Assembly: GCA_023630585.1 (NCBI GenBank)
Contig: CM042539.1
Span: 21,412,255 to 21,476,254, forward strand
Direction: 5' to 3'
DNA: 64,000 nt
Origin: Cranoglanis bouderius
Lineage: Eukaryota > Chordata > Actinopteri > Siluriformes > Cranoglanididae
The position numbers were made by a program, and so were the translations under genes. The notes beneath the pieces are model-generated. The model saw nothing but the letters and a program-made list of their open reading frames with translations. It did no database searches and had not been told where the DNA came from. Each line of letters begins with the position of its first letter. Positions within the stretch are counted from its first letter, which is position 1. This document shows positions 32,746 through 43,626 of this stretch, one piece after another.

Positions 32746-33011
32746 GCCAGAAATCTTGCTGATTCATAGGGGATCAAATACTTATTTCACTCACTAAAAT
32801 GCAAATCAATTTTTAACTTTTTTGAAATGTGTTTTTCTGGATTTTTTTGTTGCTATTCTGTGTCTCACTGTTAAAATACACCTACTATTAAAATTATAGA
32901 CTGATCATTTCTTTGTCAGTGGGCAAACGTACAAAATCAGCATGTATGCATAACACTGCTGTAAGCTAAACAGATTTTTGCCCATAACACATTCAACTTT
33001 ATTTTTTTCAG

Positions 33012-33080
33012 AGTAATATCCCACCGTATGAGTCCCGAATAACAACAGCCAAACTACTGATAGAAGTTGAGGAATTTGAG
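33012..33080 (+). CDS. Acl4-like TPR protein, exon 8 (last one found)
   Basis: Encodes residues 275-297, SNIPPYESRITTAKLLIEVEEFE. The helix ITTAKLLIEVEEFE is the start of another TPR. Acceptor ttttttcag, donor GAG|GTAAGA, phase 0. The protein needs further residues to complete this TPR; the continuing exon was not found. Confidence 0.85.
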
Positions 33081-33749
33081 GTAAGATGGTACTTATTTTT
33101 TCACATGGCTGTACAGTCCTTATGTTACTTTAAACATGTCGCTGGTGTGCATAACCAAAAAACTGAGGTTAATTGTAATTCAAATGACACTTGGTGAGTT
33201 TAGCTGCTGTACTATTTGTACAATAGTTGCCTAATAGTTGATTTTGAAATTTGACAACCCCAAGGGTCAACTAAAATGTCCAATACGGAATCTGTGAAGC
33301 TGTTGTGATCTTTGCATTCTTCTTTGCCTCCTACATCATCCTGCCCACTGTGCTCTTGTAGCTTCTCTATTAGTTGGAGAGGAAATGTGAATCATAGTGT
33401 ATTATGCAACTGTATGTGAGTGTACTCTTTTTTCATACACTGTGCTTTGTCTGACTGGTGACTGAGGATCAATAAAGCACCTATTTATCTATAGAAACAT
33501 CCACCTAGTATGTGCATTGTCCTTCAGTAGTAAAGGTAGAGGCTGGAAATCTTCTGGAGAAGTACACAAACTATTTTAAGCCACATCTGAGATCTGTTTA
33601 TTCATGAATTATATTTTACAGTGCTATAGTTGGTTTGACTGGTGCTTTTATCCTTATGTTTCATGATCTCACACAGCTCTGTTAGTTAGGAACATGAAAT
33701 AAAAGTGAGTGTGTGTGTGGAGGTGAATAAATGAATGGATGGATTGGTA
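33081..33749. other. Start of intron 8, no recognised features
   Basis: AT-rich sequence from the exon 8 donor to a Tc1 copy. Nothing recognised. Confidence 0.5.
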
Positions 33750-35351
33750 CAGTATCTCACAAAAGTGAGTACACCCCTCACATTTTTGTAAATATTTTAT
33801 TACATCTTTTCATGGGACAACACTGACGAAATGACACTTTGCTACAATGTAAAGTAGTGAGTGTACAGCTTGTATAACAGTGTAAATTTGCTCTCCCCTC
33901 AAAATAACTCAACACACAGCCATTAATGTCTAAACCGCTGGCAACAAAAGTGAGTACACCCCTAAGTGAAAATGTCCAAATTGGGCCCAATTAGCCATTT
34001 TCCCTCCCTGGTGTCATGTGACTCGTTAGTGTTACAAGGTCTCAGGTGTGAATGGGAGCAGGTGTGTTAAGTTTGGTGTTATCGCTCTCACACTCTCTCA
34101 TACTGGTCACTGGAAGTTCAACATGGCACCTCATGGCAAAGAACTCTCTGAGGATCTGAAAAAAAGAATTGTTGCTCTACATAAAGATGGCCTAGGCTAT
34201 AAGAAGATTGCCAACACCCTGAAACTGAGCTGCAGCACAGTGGCCAAGACCATACAGCGGTTTAACAGGACAGGTTCCACTCAGAACAGGCCTCGCCATG
34301 GTCGACCAAAGAAGTTGAGTGCATGTGCTCAGCATCATATCCAGAGGTTGGCTTTGCAGAATAGACGTATGAGTGCTGCCAGCATTGCTGCAGAGGTTGA
34401 AGGGGTGGGGGGTCAGCCTGTCAATGCTCAGACCATACGCCGCACACTGCATCAAATTGGTCTGCATGGCTGTCGTCCCAGAAGGAAGCCTCTTCTAAAG
34501 ATGATGCACAAGAAAGCCCGCAAACAGTTTGCTGAAGACAAGCAGACTAAGGACATGGATTACTGGAACCATGTCCTGTGGTCTGATGAGACCAAGATAA
34601 ACTTATTTGGTTCAGATGGTGTCAAGCGTGTGTGGCGGCAACCAGGTGAGGAGTACAAAGACAAGTGTGTCTTGCCTACAGTCAAGCATGGTGGTGGGGT
34701 GTGTCATGGTCTGGGGCTGCATGACTGCTTCCGGCACTGGGGAGCTACAGTTCATTGAGGGAACCATGAATGAACCATTCGGAAACTGGGCCGCAGGGCA
34801 GTATTCCAACATGATAACGACCCCAAACACACCTCCAAGACGACCACTGCCTTGCTAAAGAAGCTGAGGGTAAAGGTGATGGACTGGCGAAGCATGTCTC
34901 CAGACCTAAACCCTATTGCGCATCTGTGGGGCATCCTCAAACGGAAGGTGGAGGAGCGCAAGGTCTCTAACATCCACCAGCTCTGTGATGTCGTCATGGA
35001 GGAGTGGAAGAGGACTCCAGTGGCAACCTGTGAAGCTCTGGTGAACTCCATGCCCAACAGGGTTAAGGCAGTGCTGGAAAATAATGGTGGCCACACAAAA
35101 TATTGACACTTTGGGCCCAATTTGGACATTTTCACTTAGGGGTGTACTCATATTTGTTGCCAGCTATTTAGACATTAATGGCTGTGTGTTGAGTTATTTT
35201 TAGGGGACAGCAAATTTACACTGTTATACAAGCTGTACACTCACTACTTTACATTGTAGCATAGTGTCATTTCGTCAGTGTTGTCCCATGAAAAGATATA
35301 ATAAAATATTTGCAAAAATGTGAGGGGTGTACTCACTTTTGTGAGATACTG
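33750..35351 (+). mobile_element. Tc1 family A, full-length 1602-bp copy
   Basis: Both terminal repeats are present, from CAGTATCTCACAAAAGTGAG at 33750 to the complement at 35351, each flanked by TA (33748-33749, 35352-35353). Repeats are about 240 bp each and enclose a transposase frame. This is the only complete family A structure in the window and the best reference for the deleted copies. Confidence 0.93.
34123..35106 (+). pseudogene. Tc1 family A transposase, full length with lesions
   Basis: Reads MAPHGKELSEDLKKRIVALH intact through the DNA-binding half (LSCSTVAKTIQRFNRTG, GRPKKLSACAQ), LWSDETKINLFGSDGVKRVW with the first catalytic Asp, to VKHGGG near 34698, where one extra base shifts the frame. 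A further deletion near 34765 removes part of the core. The second Asp lies in FQHDNDPKH near 34810. The last catalytic residue, normally Glu in NPIEHLW, reads Ala here (NPIAHLW, near 34913). It ends GGHTKY. Dead by three independent changes. Confidence 0.88.
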
Positions 35352-35800
35352 TATATACGTACCCACGGGCAGATATTGCGGTTGAGTGCCTCGTTCCACG
35401 GCCTTGTTGCAGCAAATATATATATGTGTAGTTCTTTTTCTACAAAGACTAATACGTCTTGTAGAATAGATTTGATACATTCTATTATACTAGACATAAT
35501 TAAAATGACTAGTAAAACAATTATACTGTCAGCCAGCTGTGTGCAGTGCAGTAGATGATGTGATTAAGAAGAAGTTCTGCACGCTGTAGTTAAAGTATTT
35601 AGGTGCTTTAGGAAATAGGGATTGTTTTCTTTATCTGGTTGTTGAATCTACATGTTGGCCTGGCAGCTAAGAATAAAAAAAACAAAAATAATAGCCCGAA
35701 CAGAGATCTGCTTGTCCTGGGTTGCCGGGCTACTGATTTGTCCACCTCTAATTGTATAGGGTATGACAAGATGGAGTTATGAAACCTATGAAGTGCATTA

Positions 35801-36405
35801 CACTCACCATCCACTTTAATAGGAACACCTGTACACCTACTCATTTATGTACTTATCCAATCAGCCAATCATGTGGCATCAGCACAATGTGTAAAATCAT
35901 ACAGATACAGGTCAAGAGCTTCAGTTAATGTTCACATCAAACTTCAAAATGTGGAAAAATGTAATCTCTGTGACTTTAACCATGGAATGGTTGTTGGTGC
36001 CAGATGGGCTGGTTTGATTATTTCAGAAACTGCTGATCTCCTGGAATTTTCAAACACAGCAGTCTCTAGAGTTGTTGGTGTGAACAGAATGATGTGAACA
36101 ACAACAACAAAAAACAACATCACTGAGTGAGCAATAGTTCTGTGGGTGAAAACATATTGCTGATGAGAGAGGTCAGAGGAAAATGGCCAGATTGTTTCGA
36201 GCTGTCAGGAAGGATATAGTAACATATATTATCACTGTTTGCAACCATGGTAAGCAGAAAAGCATCTCAGCATGCACAAAATATCAAACCTTGAGGTGGA
36301 TGAGCTACAACAGCAGAAGATCACATCAGGTTCCACTCCTGTCAGCCAATAACTGGAATCCGAGTTATCATGGGCACAGACTCACCCAAACTGGAAGTTG
36401 AACAT
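35801..36405 (+). mobile_element. Tc1-like transposon, family D, 5' half
   Basis: Begins after TA with CACTCACCATCCACTTTAAT and aggaacacctgtacacctac, the end of a Tc1 family common in fish. The following coding region is recognisable (cttcagttcacatcaaac, gttgttggtgccagatgggc, tttcagaaactgctgatctc, caggttccactcctgtcagc) but full of changes. The catalytic half and right end are missing. Confidence 0.7.
35940..36405 (+). pseudogene. Tc1 family D transposase, N-terminal remnant
   Basis: Peptide pieces such as FNHGMVVGARWAGLIISETADLLEFS, MARLFRAVRKDIVTY and SRRSHQVPLLSANNW match the DNA-binding half of a Tc1 transposase in different frames. No catalytic motif remains. Confidence 0.6.
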
Positions 36406-37299
36406 TAGAAAAAAAAAATTCACCTGGTCTTTTTCCGGACCTTTTAGCCAGAGTAACTTGGAAAACTTGCAGTTGAAGGTACAGTGATACGAAACACCTA
36501 GTGAATCAGCAAGTGCTAGAGAGAAATTGTCTTTTTGTCACCACCTAGACCTTGAGTGTGAAATTTAATATCACTTTCAAGACATACTTTGTCTGTTTTT
36601 ATATTATAGTTATTATGCTAATATTATATTAGAAAAATGTATACATAATTTCAAAATGTGTGAAAATTGAGTATGTCATAAATGATTTATTGACCGAAGA
36701 CAGATTTGCACTTCACCCTTGCTTCAGTGGATATCACATGAATACTGTAGATTTGTATTTAAGTACGGCTGCTGTAATCATAAAGACTATCCTGTGCTCA
36801 TACCAGTACTCTTATGCTGCTTTTGATTTCCCTCGGAATTGGAAAGAGGAAACTCAAAATGACGTCATTCTAGCTAAAGAAGGGGAAAAAAACACCACCA
36901 TATCTGTGTTCGTCTTTTGGTAACAACAATCCAGCCAGTTAATATTAGCCATGAGTGATGTATTTACTGCCTCAAAACAGTATCTTTTTGTCTGTGTTTA
37001 CTATACAGAATTGTATAGTAAATGTTATAGATTTAACAAGCTAATATGTCTGCATGTTGATTAATCTAAAGCAAATACTAGTATGTTCACCATTTATTTT
37101 ATTTTAAAAGTAAAGAAGTGCTGCTACTAGTGATTACTGCTGATGCTGTTAGCAGCCATGTTGATATGACATCATGTGCTGAACTTGTTGTTGAGGAGAC
37201 TTTTCCAACTTTCTGAGTAGGAGTTTCGAGTTGAGGGGACGTTTTCTTTGTTGTTGTTGTTGTTGTTTTTTTTTTTTTAATTCTGAGTTGCATGCTTTA
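36406..37299. other. Intergenic or intronic, no recognised features
   Basis: AT-rich sequence with a short (TTG)n tract near 37247-37267. No gene or element recognised. Confidence 0.5.
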
Positions 37300-37309
37300 G
37301 TCGATTATT

Positions 37310-37495
37310 TATATATATATTGAGTCTGGTTCCTCTCAAGGTTTCTTCCTCATGCCATCTCAGGGAGTTTTTTGCTCACTACTGGCACCACTGGCTTGAT
37401 AATTAGGGATTTATATCTACATCCAGATTTCTATGAAGCTGATTTTTGACAATGTCTATTGTTAAAATTGCTATACAATTAAAATTGAATTGAAT
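37310..37495 (+). repeat. Fish dispersed repeat (ggtttcttcctcatgccatc type)
   Basis: Contains ctggttcctctcaaggtttc, ttcctcatgccatctcaggg and agttttttgctcactactgg, and ends in aattgaattgaatt. The same repeat in reverse is at 56128-56372. Confidence 0.7.
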
Positions 37496-37868
37496 TTTCC
37501 ACCAAGTGGGCCATTTAGCCAAAACATTTGGAAAGTCTTTTGTTAGGTGACTAAAAGTAGAAAACAGGACTTTATGCCTTTGAATATGTGAATGCTATTC
37601 AAATTTAAATAGTATTGTACAGTGAAATTAGTTTTGACAGCTTTAGTGGGCAGGAGTTTAAAAGGCACTTTAAAAGTTGCCAAAGCCACTTTCTATTATG
37701 TGTGATGGCAAAAGAGGTTTGTTACTAAATTCCTTGTATGAGTGTTTGCTTCACTTGAATAATTATGTGTTTTTGTTTCTTTATTTCCTCAAAGCATTTG
37801 TCTCTCTTTTCTCAATGGGAAGGTTGCATTTGAATAATTCAGGAATTGTATTTTGCTCAGCACTTGAC

Positions 37869-37977
<109 letters not shown>

Positions 37978-38199
37978 GTCCTGTGAGCATATAATGAACT
38001 GTGAAAATCCTGAACAGATCCCACTGAGAAATGTATACTATGGTATATTGAATAGAAAAAGTTTTTTAAACTGAAAAAGAGGATGGAAATGAATGATAGC
38101 TGTGGGAGGTTTAAAAAATAAATGAGGTATCCGAGTTTTTCCGCACAAGCAAGAATTGGGAAGAACCTGAAAGGGGTCGTTCTTTTCATGCATTCGTCT

Positions 38200-38425
38200 G
38201 TTTTGTATCTCCATCCCAGTGGAGAAGCGTGTTTGTGAATGCAGCATGACTCGAAAGCTGTTCGATGTCTCAGCATGGCTGAAAGCTCTTCGCGCCATAG
38301 GGGAGGCATTAATATTAATACCAGTCACCTGGCTGCCTGGCAGAGCTGCACTGAAGGTCATGGGGTCATTGCTTTGATAGCTGGTGCTTAGACAGAAGCC
38401 AAGCTCCTGCCCAGCGTGAAACATT
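38200..38425. promoter_or_regulatory. Candidate enhancer with DR2 nuclear-receptor motif
   Basis: A patch of higher complexity and GC content than its surroundings. It contains AGGTCATGGGGTCA at 38355-38368, two nuclear-receptor half-sites in direct repeat with a 2-base gap (DR2, the retinoic-acid-receptor type), with attaatattaat, an E-box cacctg and ctttgat nearby. No open frame fits a gene. Conservation in other fish would decide. Confidence 0.35.
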
Positions 38426-38460
38426 TTGATTGGTCTTTTGAGTAAAGGAAAGAAAGTTGA

Positions 38461-38500
<40 letters not shown>

Positions 38501-39970
38501 TCTGATAACCAGGTAGCTATATGACTTAAATTTCACATTTGCATTGATTCATTTGGGAGGCAGTTTTATTCAAAGCTACAATCAAGGAAAGTAGAATCCA
38601 ATCCAAGCATAGAGCTTGCAAGTGTTGCAAGACAAAGTTTCAGCAATTGACCAGAAACAAATGCAAGATTTATGTAGAATGAAGTGAGAGAGTGACAATT
38701 AAATATTGGGTTTTGACAAAAAAAAAAAAAAAAAATTAGCACACTAGTCAAGAAACCCACAATCCAACTACACATGTGAAAATGTTACAAGTAGAATGTA
38801 GCTAGCTTGTAAAAGAGCAGCAAAAAATTACAGTAGCAAAGTCCCATCAACAGGTAACAGCACAGTAAAAGATAACTCACCTAGGTAGACGTATACTGTA
38901 CATGCAGGATAACTTCATAATGCTGTTCATAAATCATGTACCACAATTTGCTAGGAGCAGTAGTGGACAAAGTACTGAGAAATTATACTTAAGTATATAC
39001 TTGGACGTACTGGGATATTAAAAAGGTAAAAAGTGATGAAATTATGTAATTTAAAAAAAATATATATTTGAAAAGCAACTATTACTTATTTTTGTTTTAA
39101 GCCAGTTATGTTAGCTACAGAAATCAAGGCTTTGCAATGCTAACCTGGCATTAGCAAAGAAAACAGGCTAACTTGGTTAAATATACCCAGTTAATGTTCG
39201 CAAACTAGTGAAACTTAACATGCTTTTTCAAATTAGATGGAGTTCATGCCTTCTAGGGAGGCATAGAAGACACCTCATTTTATACAAGGATTTGCTTACT
39301 CCATCCTCAAGGCTGACTCTGTGCAATGCAGTGGCTTATCTGTATTCAAATGCACACACATAGCTGTAACACTAACTACACTGTGTAGCATGAGAAGGTC
39401 ATGGCCAGTGACAAATTGGCACGATTCTTAACAGTTTTTTTTTTCTACGTTGGTGAATATACAGTAATCGGTCAACTGAAATGACTGGATGCTAAACTGG
39501 GCCCATTCTATTGATTTATAGCATGCAGTCATTGATATGTGACTGTAATATAATATCAATACTGTGATCAATTATGTCACAATACACTTTTCTGATATAT
39601 CACAGATAATGTGATTGATAATGTGATCTTTTTTAAAATGTATTTTTCCCCCCAATAATTACAAACTGATTGGAAAGAGCTGATGTTAAAATATTTTACA
39701 GAATCTTTAAAATTGTAAAATGTTACAATTTTAGGAGGTTTTTTTTTAAAATTCTAAACGATTCATTTTGTAGACATTAAATAAAAAAATCAAATCAAAA
39801 AGGTTTCTTAGAAAACCTATATATTGTATATTTTTGAGAGTTGTGATATTATATTGTCATAGTGCCCACCTCTAGCCATCAATAATTAGACATTTTCATA
39901 CACATTTATATAATGAGACTAATATTTGAATAGTTGGATGTTCATAACATAAGTCTGTGGAATTTATTTT

Positions 39971-40233
39971 ACACTGTAAAACATTTTATGTGAACTTTAT
40001 TTCTTCTCTTTAACTCCAATTGCCATGACAGGTTTTGGATATTGAACTCAAGTTTATAAGTTCTCAAAAATGAAACTTAATGTAATCCATTGCCTTGACT
40101 AGTAAAACTTGTAAAACGTAACTTTTTGAGTTGAAACAAAGGTTATCTTTAAGTTGAGTTTGATCATGTTTTTAAGGCAACAGGTGAACTTTTGCTTTTT
40201 TTAAGTTTAACCACCTGAAATGTTTTACAGTGT
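39971..40233. mobile_element. MITE with ACACTGTAAAACATTT ends
   Basis: The left end acactgtaaaacatttt (39971) and the complement of the right end aaatgttttacagtgt (to 40233) match over 16 bases; inside, tgtgaact and the complement of aggtgaactt continue. 263 bp, no coding potential. Confidence 0.7.
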
Positions 40234-41698
40234 ACAGTTAAATGGGTCCCTGACTGCAAAAACCTTCCTGTTTGCACAAGTAAAGGTTATGTAATGGGAA
40301 ACCGACACACACATTCAGCCAGGATAAGGATAAGTCTGGGTTCGGATTTGTTTTCAAGCCGTGTCTTGCACCCCTGTGCTGTGGAAAAGCGCTATAATAT
40401 AGATGTCTGTTCAGTCAGGCATCTTAAGACAACCACCAGCCTGTGAGAGACAGGTCTCTCTGTAGATGTTTTGTATATTTCCACAGAGTGTGTGTTTTTT
40501 GTGCCATAACGTCTTGCTTGAGGAAACTCTAGCAAGGAAACTCTAGCAAGTGCTCTTGAGAGATTTCATAAAACTAGAATAGAACTGGCAGATATTGGTA
40601 TTATTTGTACGCACTCTTGAGAATCTGTGTGTGTATCTTTGTGTTTAAAGATGTCAAAACTCAGGAACAGGTTCTAACTCAATTTTAGCAAGGCCTTTTC
40701 CCCTATCGACAACATCTGGTCAAAGCCCAGCACACTCAATAACAGCAGAAGACTTATGTCTTCCTTTGAAAGAGAAAGAGACAAGGAGAGCAAGAAGGTA
40801 CAAAAGCGAGAAAGGAGAAAATTCTCTCATCACCGCTTATACCAACTAGAATTGAATGTTAGTTTGTAATGATACTGGCGGGATCCAATTATCTCTAAAG
40901 ATGAAGGCATTTAATTAAGAAAACCCACAGGGTTGCAGACTGCATTGTGTGCACATTTTTAATTTACTACCTAATTTTCTTTTGAGGGTTTTTATCTTTA
41001 GTGTTTTATCTCAGAAACTGCTTATAGTGAAATTTCTCCGAATAGCTAATCTTAATAGCTATGCTTTATGACACACATTATAATTTGTTAACGCGAAAGG
41101 AGTTTGAAAATCAGCAGTGTGTGTACTAGAGTCGGACAAATCATTCAGGTGGCTTGGGGCTTTTACTAGATTTTTTTTGGTATATTTGGTATCTTTTTAT
41201 GGTAGATTTCCCTCAGACATAAGGCAATTCTTCCATTTATATCCATGCTAAAAATTCAGTTCTCAATGTCATATTATTTTGTGTGTTACTTTGCACCCAT
41301 ATCTTGTTACGTCGCTCTTACGTAGCCTAAGAAAGTGTCTGAGGTAGCACATTGTGTTTGCGCCCTCAACAAAAAGTCTCTTCACGTTGCACAAAAAAGA
41401 CGCTGGCTAGCGTCTTAATTTACAGCTACACACTGCACTTCATTTTGCTCAGTTTTTTCAGTGTATCCCCATGCCCGAGTCGGAAAAGATCGTCCGTCAT
41501 CCGTGCATGTTAATTAATCCACCTTGTAAATGCCAATATGTGTGGCATTATCCCATCCCAGGTGGTGGGATTCAAAGTGTGCGCACCACCGTGAAGTGCT
41601 TTTCATATAAATATACAAACCTGATGAAAATATTTGTTTTGCTAAATAACAAGTAGAGTTATTACTTTCTCTGAAGAAGAAAAAAAAATGTAGGTGAC
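40234..41698. other. No recognised features
   Basis: AT-rich sequence between a MITE and an LTR. No exon, RNA gene or repeat recognised. Confidence 0.5.
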
Positions 41699-42015
41699 TG
41701 TCAGGTATATACCGGTAAAGGATTAGAGACTACAATTCCCATCAGCCACTGCACCTCACCTGACCATGTCACATGACTATCTGCACCTGATACACATTTT
41801 GGACTAATGAGCACTTGTATATAGGGTCATGCTTTGCACTGCTCACATTGTCTTTCGTTTGTCTTTCCTTACCACAGTTTATGTCTCTTGTCCTGGTCAT
41901 TGGTTTATGTTATTTTCTAGCCTTGTATGTTCTGAGTTCCTGTTTTGTATTTTGTGTTCTTCTTGATTAAACTTAAATCTGCACTTGCATCCGACTTTGC
42001 CTCCGTGACCTAACA
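41699..42015 (+). repeat. 5' long terminal repeat
   Basis: Starts TGTCAGGTATATACC and ends TGACCTAACA. Contains a possible TATA-like tatatagggtc near 41818 and a polyadenylation-like attaaac near 41967. The sequence after it (gaacgaaag) would be the primer-binding region. Confidence 0.55.
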
Positions 42016-42032
42016 GAACGAAAGACTACAAA

Positions 42033-42562
42033 ATGGGCGCAGGAGATTTTTTCGCCACCCAAGAAAAAATCTTGGAGTCCATGAAGATGGAACCACGGGG
42101 GAAGGAATCATGGATCAGGGCCACAGAAGCATGGCTGAAAGCCATGCGTAAGATCTTTCCCCACCCTCCCTCCCCTACTTCGGATATCGCACAACCAACC
42201 GATGCAACGGAGAACGCCGCTCAGCCTCCCCGTTCAGCTGAGGACGCCGCTCAGCCTCCCCGTTCAGCTGAGGACGCCGCTCAGCCTCCCCGTTCAGCTG
42301 AGGACGCCGCTCAGCCTCCCCGTTCAGCTGAGGACGCCGCTCAGCCTCCCCGTTCAGCTGAGGACGCCGCTCAGCCTCCCCGTTCAGCTGAGGACGCCGC
42401 TCAGCCTCCCCGTTCAGCTGAGGACGCCGCTCAGCCTCCCCGTTCAGCTGAGGACGCCGCTCAGCCTCCCCGTTCAGCTGAGGATGCCGCTCAGCCCCCC
42501 TGTTCAGCTGAGGACGTTGCTCTGTCCCCCGGTGCAGCCGAAAGCTCCACTTTACCTTCCTG
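42033..42562 (+). pseudogene. Gag fragment with 10-residue tandem repeats
   Basis: Starts MGAGDFFATQEKILESMKME, with WIRATEAWLKAMRKIFPHPP, a pattern known from the N-terminus of fish Gypsy gag proteins. Residues 60-170 are 11 copies of a 10-residue unit, AEDAAQPPRS. After PSCA the frame enters Tc1 terminal-repeat sequence and stops at 42611. Gag normally forms the particle that packages element RNA; the matrix, capsid and zinc-knuckle parts are missing here, so it is a truncated remnant. Confidence 0.7.
42211..42540 (+). repeat. 30-bp coding minisatellite, 11 units
   Basis: The unit is aggacgccgctcagcctccc plus cgttcagctg. Units 2-9 (42241-42480) are identical to the base; the first differs by one or two bases and the last two are degenerate. 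Confidence 0.97.
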
Positions 42563-42592
42563 CGCCACTCACTTTTGTGAGATACTGTATAT
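42563..42592 (+). mobile_element. Tc1 family A terminal scrap
   Basis: actcacttttgtgagatactg followed by TA is the outermost part of the family A right end, fused to the truncated gag. It may be the outcome of a deletion between two elements. Confidence 0.7.
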
Positions 42593-42825
42593 TCAAGCCA
42601 GAATGATATAACAACTATCTAGACATACATATGCAGACATTTTTGGCATTCTGTTCCCAAAAAAGCATAATGTTCCCACCTCCATGTTTGACGGTGGCGA
42701 TGGTGTTATGACTTGGGGTCATAGGCAGCATTCCTCCTCCTCTAAACACGGCGAGTTGAGTCGATGCCAAAGAGATCTGACCACACCTGACCACAACACT
42801 TTCACCCAGTTCTCCTCTGAATCAT

Positions 42826-43220
42826 TCAGGCAAACTTCAGACGGGCCTGTACATATGCTTTCTTGAGCAGGGGGACCTTGCGGGTGCTGCAGGATTTCAG
42901 TCCTTCACGGCGTAGTGTGTTACAAATTGTTTTCTTGGTGACTATGGTCCCAGCTGCCTTGAGATCATTAACAAGATCCTCCTGTGTAGTTCTGGGCTGA
43001 TTCCTCACCGTTCTCATGATCATTGAAACTCCACGAGGTGAGATCTTGCATGGAGCCCCAGACCGAGGGAGACTGACAGTTTCTTCCATTTGCGAATAAT
43101 CGCACCAACTGTTGTCACCTTCTCCCCAAGCTGCTTGGCGATGGTCTTGTAGCCCATTCCAGCCTTGTGTAGGTCTACAATCTTGTCCCTGACATCCTTG
43201 GACAACTCTTTGGTCTTGGC
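42826..43220 (-). pseudogene. Tc1 family C transposase, N-terminal part
   Basis: Minus strand: MAKTKELSKDVRDKIVDLHK and GMGYKTIAKQLGEKVTTVGAIIRKWKK, followed after a frame change by RTVRNQPRTTQEDLVNDLKA and RREGLKSCSTRKVPLLKKAY. Only the DNA-binding half plus a stub of the core remain. Confidence 0.83.
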
Positions 43221-43299
43221 CATGGTGGAGAGTTTGGAATCTGATTGATTGATGGAAATAAGTGTTTGATCCCCTATCAATCAGCAAGATTTCTGGCTC

Positions 43300-43402
43300 C
43301 CAGGTGTCTTTTTACAGGTAACAAACTGAGATTAGGAGCACTCCCTTTAAGAGAGTGCTCCTAATCTCAGCTCATTACCTGTGTAAAAGACACCTGGGAG
43401 CC
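43300..43402. repeat. Near-perfect hairpin, second copy
   Basis: Same palindrome as at 32645-32745, around the spacer cctttaag. Confidence 0.85.
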
Positions 43403-43626
43403 AGAAATCTTGCTGATTGATAGGGGATCAAATACTTATTTCCCTCATTAAAATGCAAATCAATTTATAACTTTTTTGAAATGTGTTTTTCTGGATTTTT
43501 TTGTTGTTATTCTGTGTCTCACTGTTAAAATACACCTACCATTAAAATTATAGACTGATCATTTCTTTGTCAGTGGGCAAACGTACAAAATCAGCAGGGG
43601 ATCAAATACTTTTTCCCCCCACTGTA

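Larger units (their letters stand above)
31445..32940 (-). mobile_element. Tc1-like transposon, family C
   Basis: Preceded by TA at 31443-31444, the left end CAGTGAGGGAAAAAAGTGTT leads into gatcccctgctgattttgta; the right end carries the same sequence reversed but stops at acaaaatcag (32940), so roughly the last 30 bases are gone. Inside the right terminal region is a 90-bp near-perfect hairpin (32645-32745). Transposase on the minus strand. Confidence 0.88.
26831..33011 (+). other. Intron 7 of the TPR gene
   Basis: A 6.2-kb GT-AG intron with many simple repeats: ATTCC/ATTCT units (26931-27040), (AT)n (27168-27240), two long (CA)n tracts, trinucleotide arrays (29.8-31.3 kb), two copies of the dispersed repeat, an LTR-like piece and a Tc1 family C copy. 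27560-28140 and 28330-28740 show nothing I can name; 29300-29540 is more complex and could be conserved. Confidence 0.7.
7274..33080 (+). other. Acl4-like TPR protein gene, eight exons, 3' end not in window
   Basis: Gene span. Exons 7274-7334, 9256-9365, 12926-13072, 16422-16571, 23427-23533, 25856-25979, 26708-26830 and 33012-33080 join without a single frame break into 297 residues. The protein starts with a Lys-rich tail, has TPR helices and an acidic stretch. This layout and sequence resemble fish proteins annotated as probable assembly chaperone of Rpl4 (yeast Acl4 type), which hold free ribosomal protein L4 before its assembly into the 60S subunit. All introns are GT-AG except the third, which is AT-AC. 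No stop codon or further exon is found before 64000. The family assignment is from memory of the fold pattern and is moderately sure; the exon chain itself is very sure. Confidence 0.8.
41699..42562 (+). mobile_element. Ty3/Gypsy-type retrotransposon, 5' end
   Basis: A 317-bp LTR (41699-42015) with TG...CA ends is followed 17 bases later by a gag start. The element is cut off at about 42562, where a piece of a Tc1 family A terminal repeat begins; pol and the 3' LTR are absent. Order LTR, short leader, gag is typical of Gypsy elements in fish. Confidence 0.7.
42657..43624 (-). mobile_element. Tc1 family C, second copy, catalytic half missing
   Basis: From cataatgttcccacctccat to the complete outer end (agcaggggatcaaatacttt ... 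actg, 43624) followed by TA. It complements the first copy: here the right end is complete and the left half is lost. It contains the hairpin at 43300-43402. Confidence 0.87.

Noticed and set aside
42241..42480. The 30-bp repeats as a CRISPR array
   Set aside because: Units are directly adjacent without spacers, keep a reading frame, and the DNA is eukaryotic.
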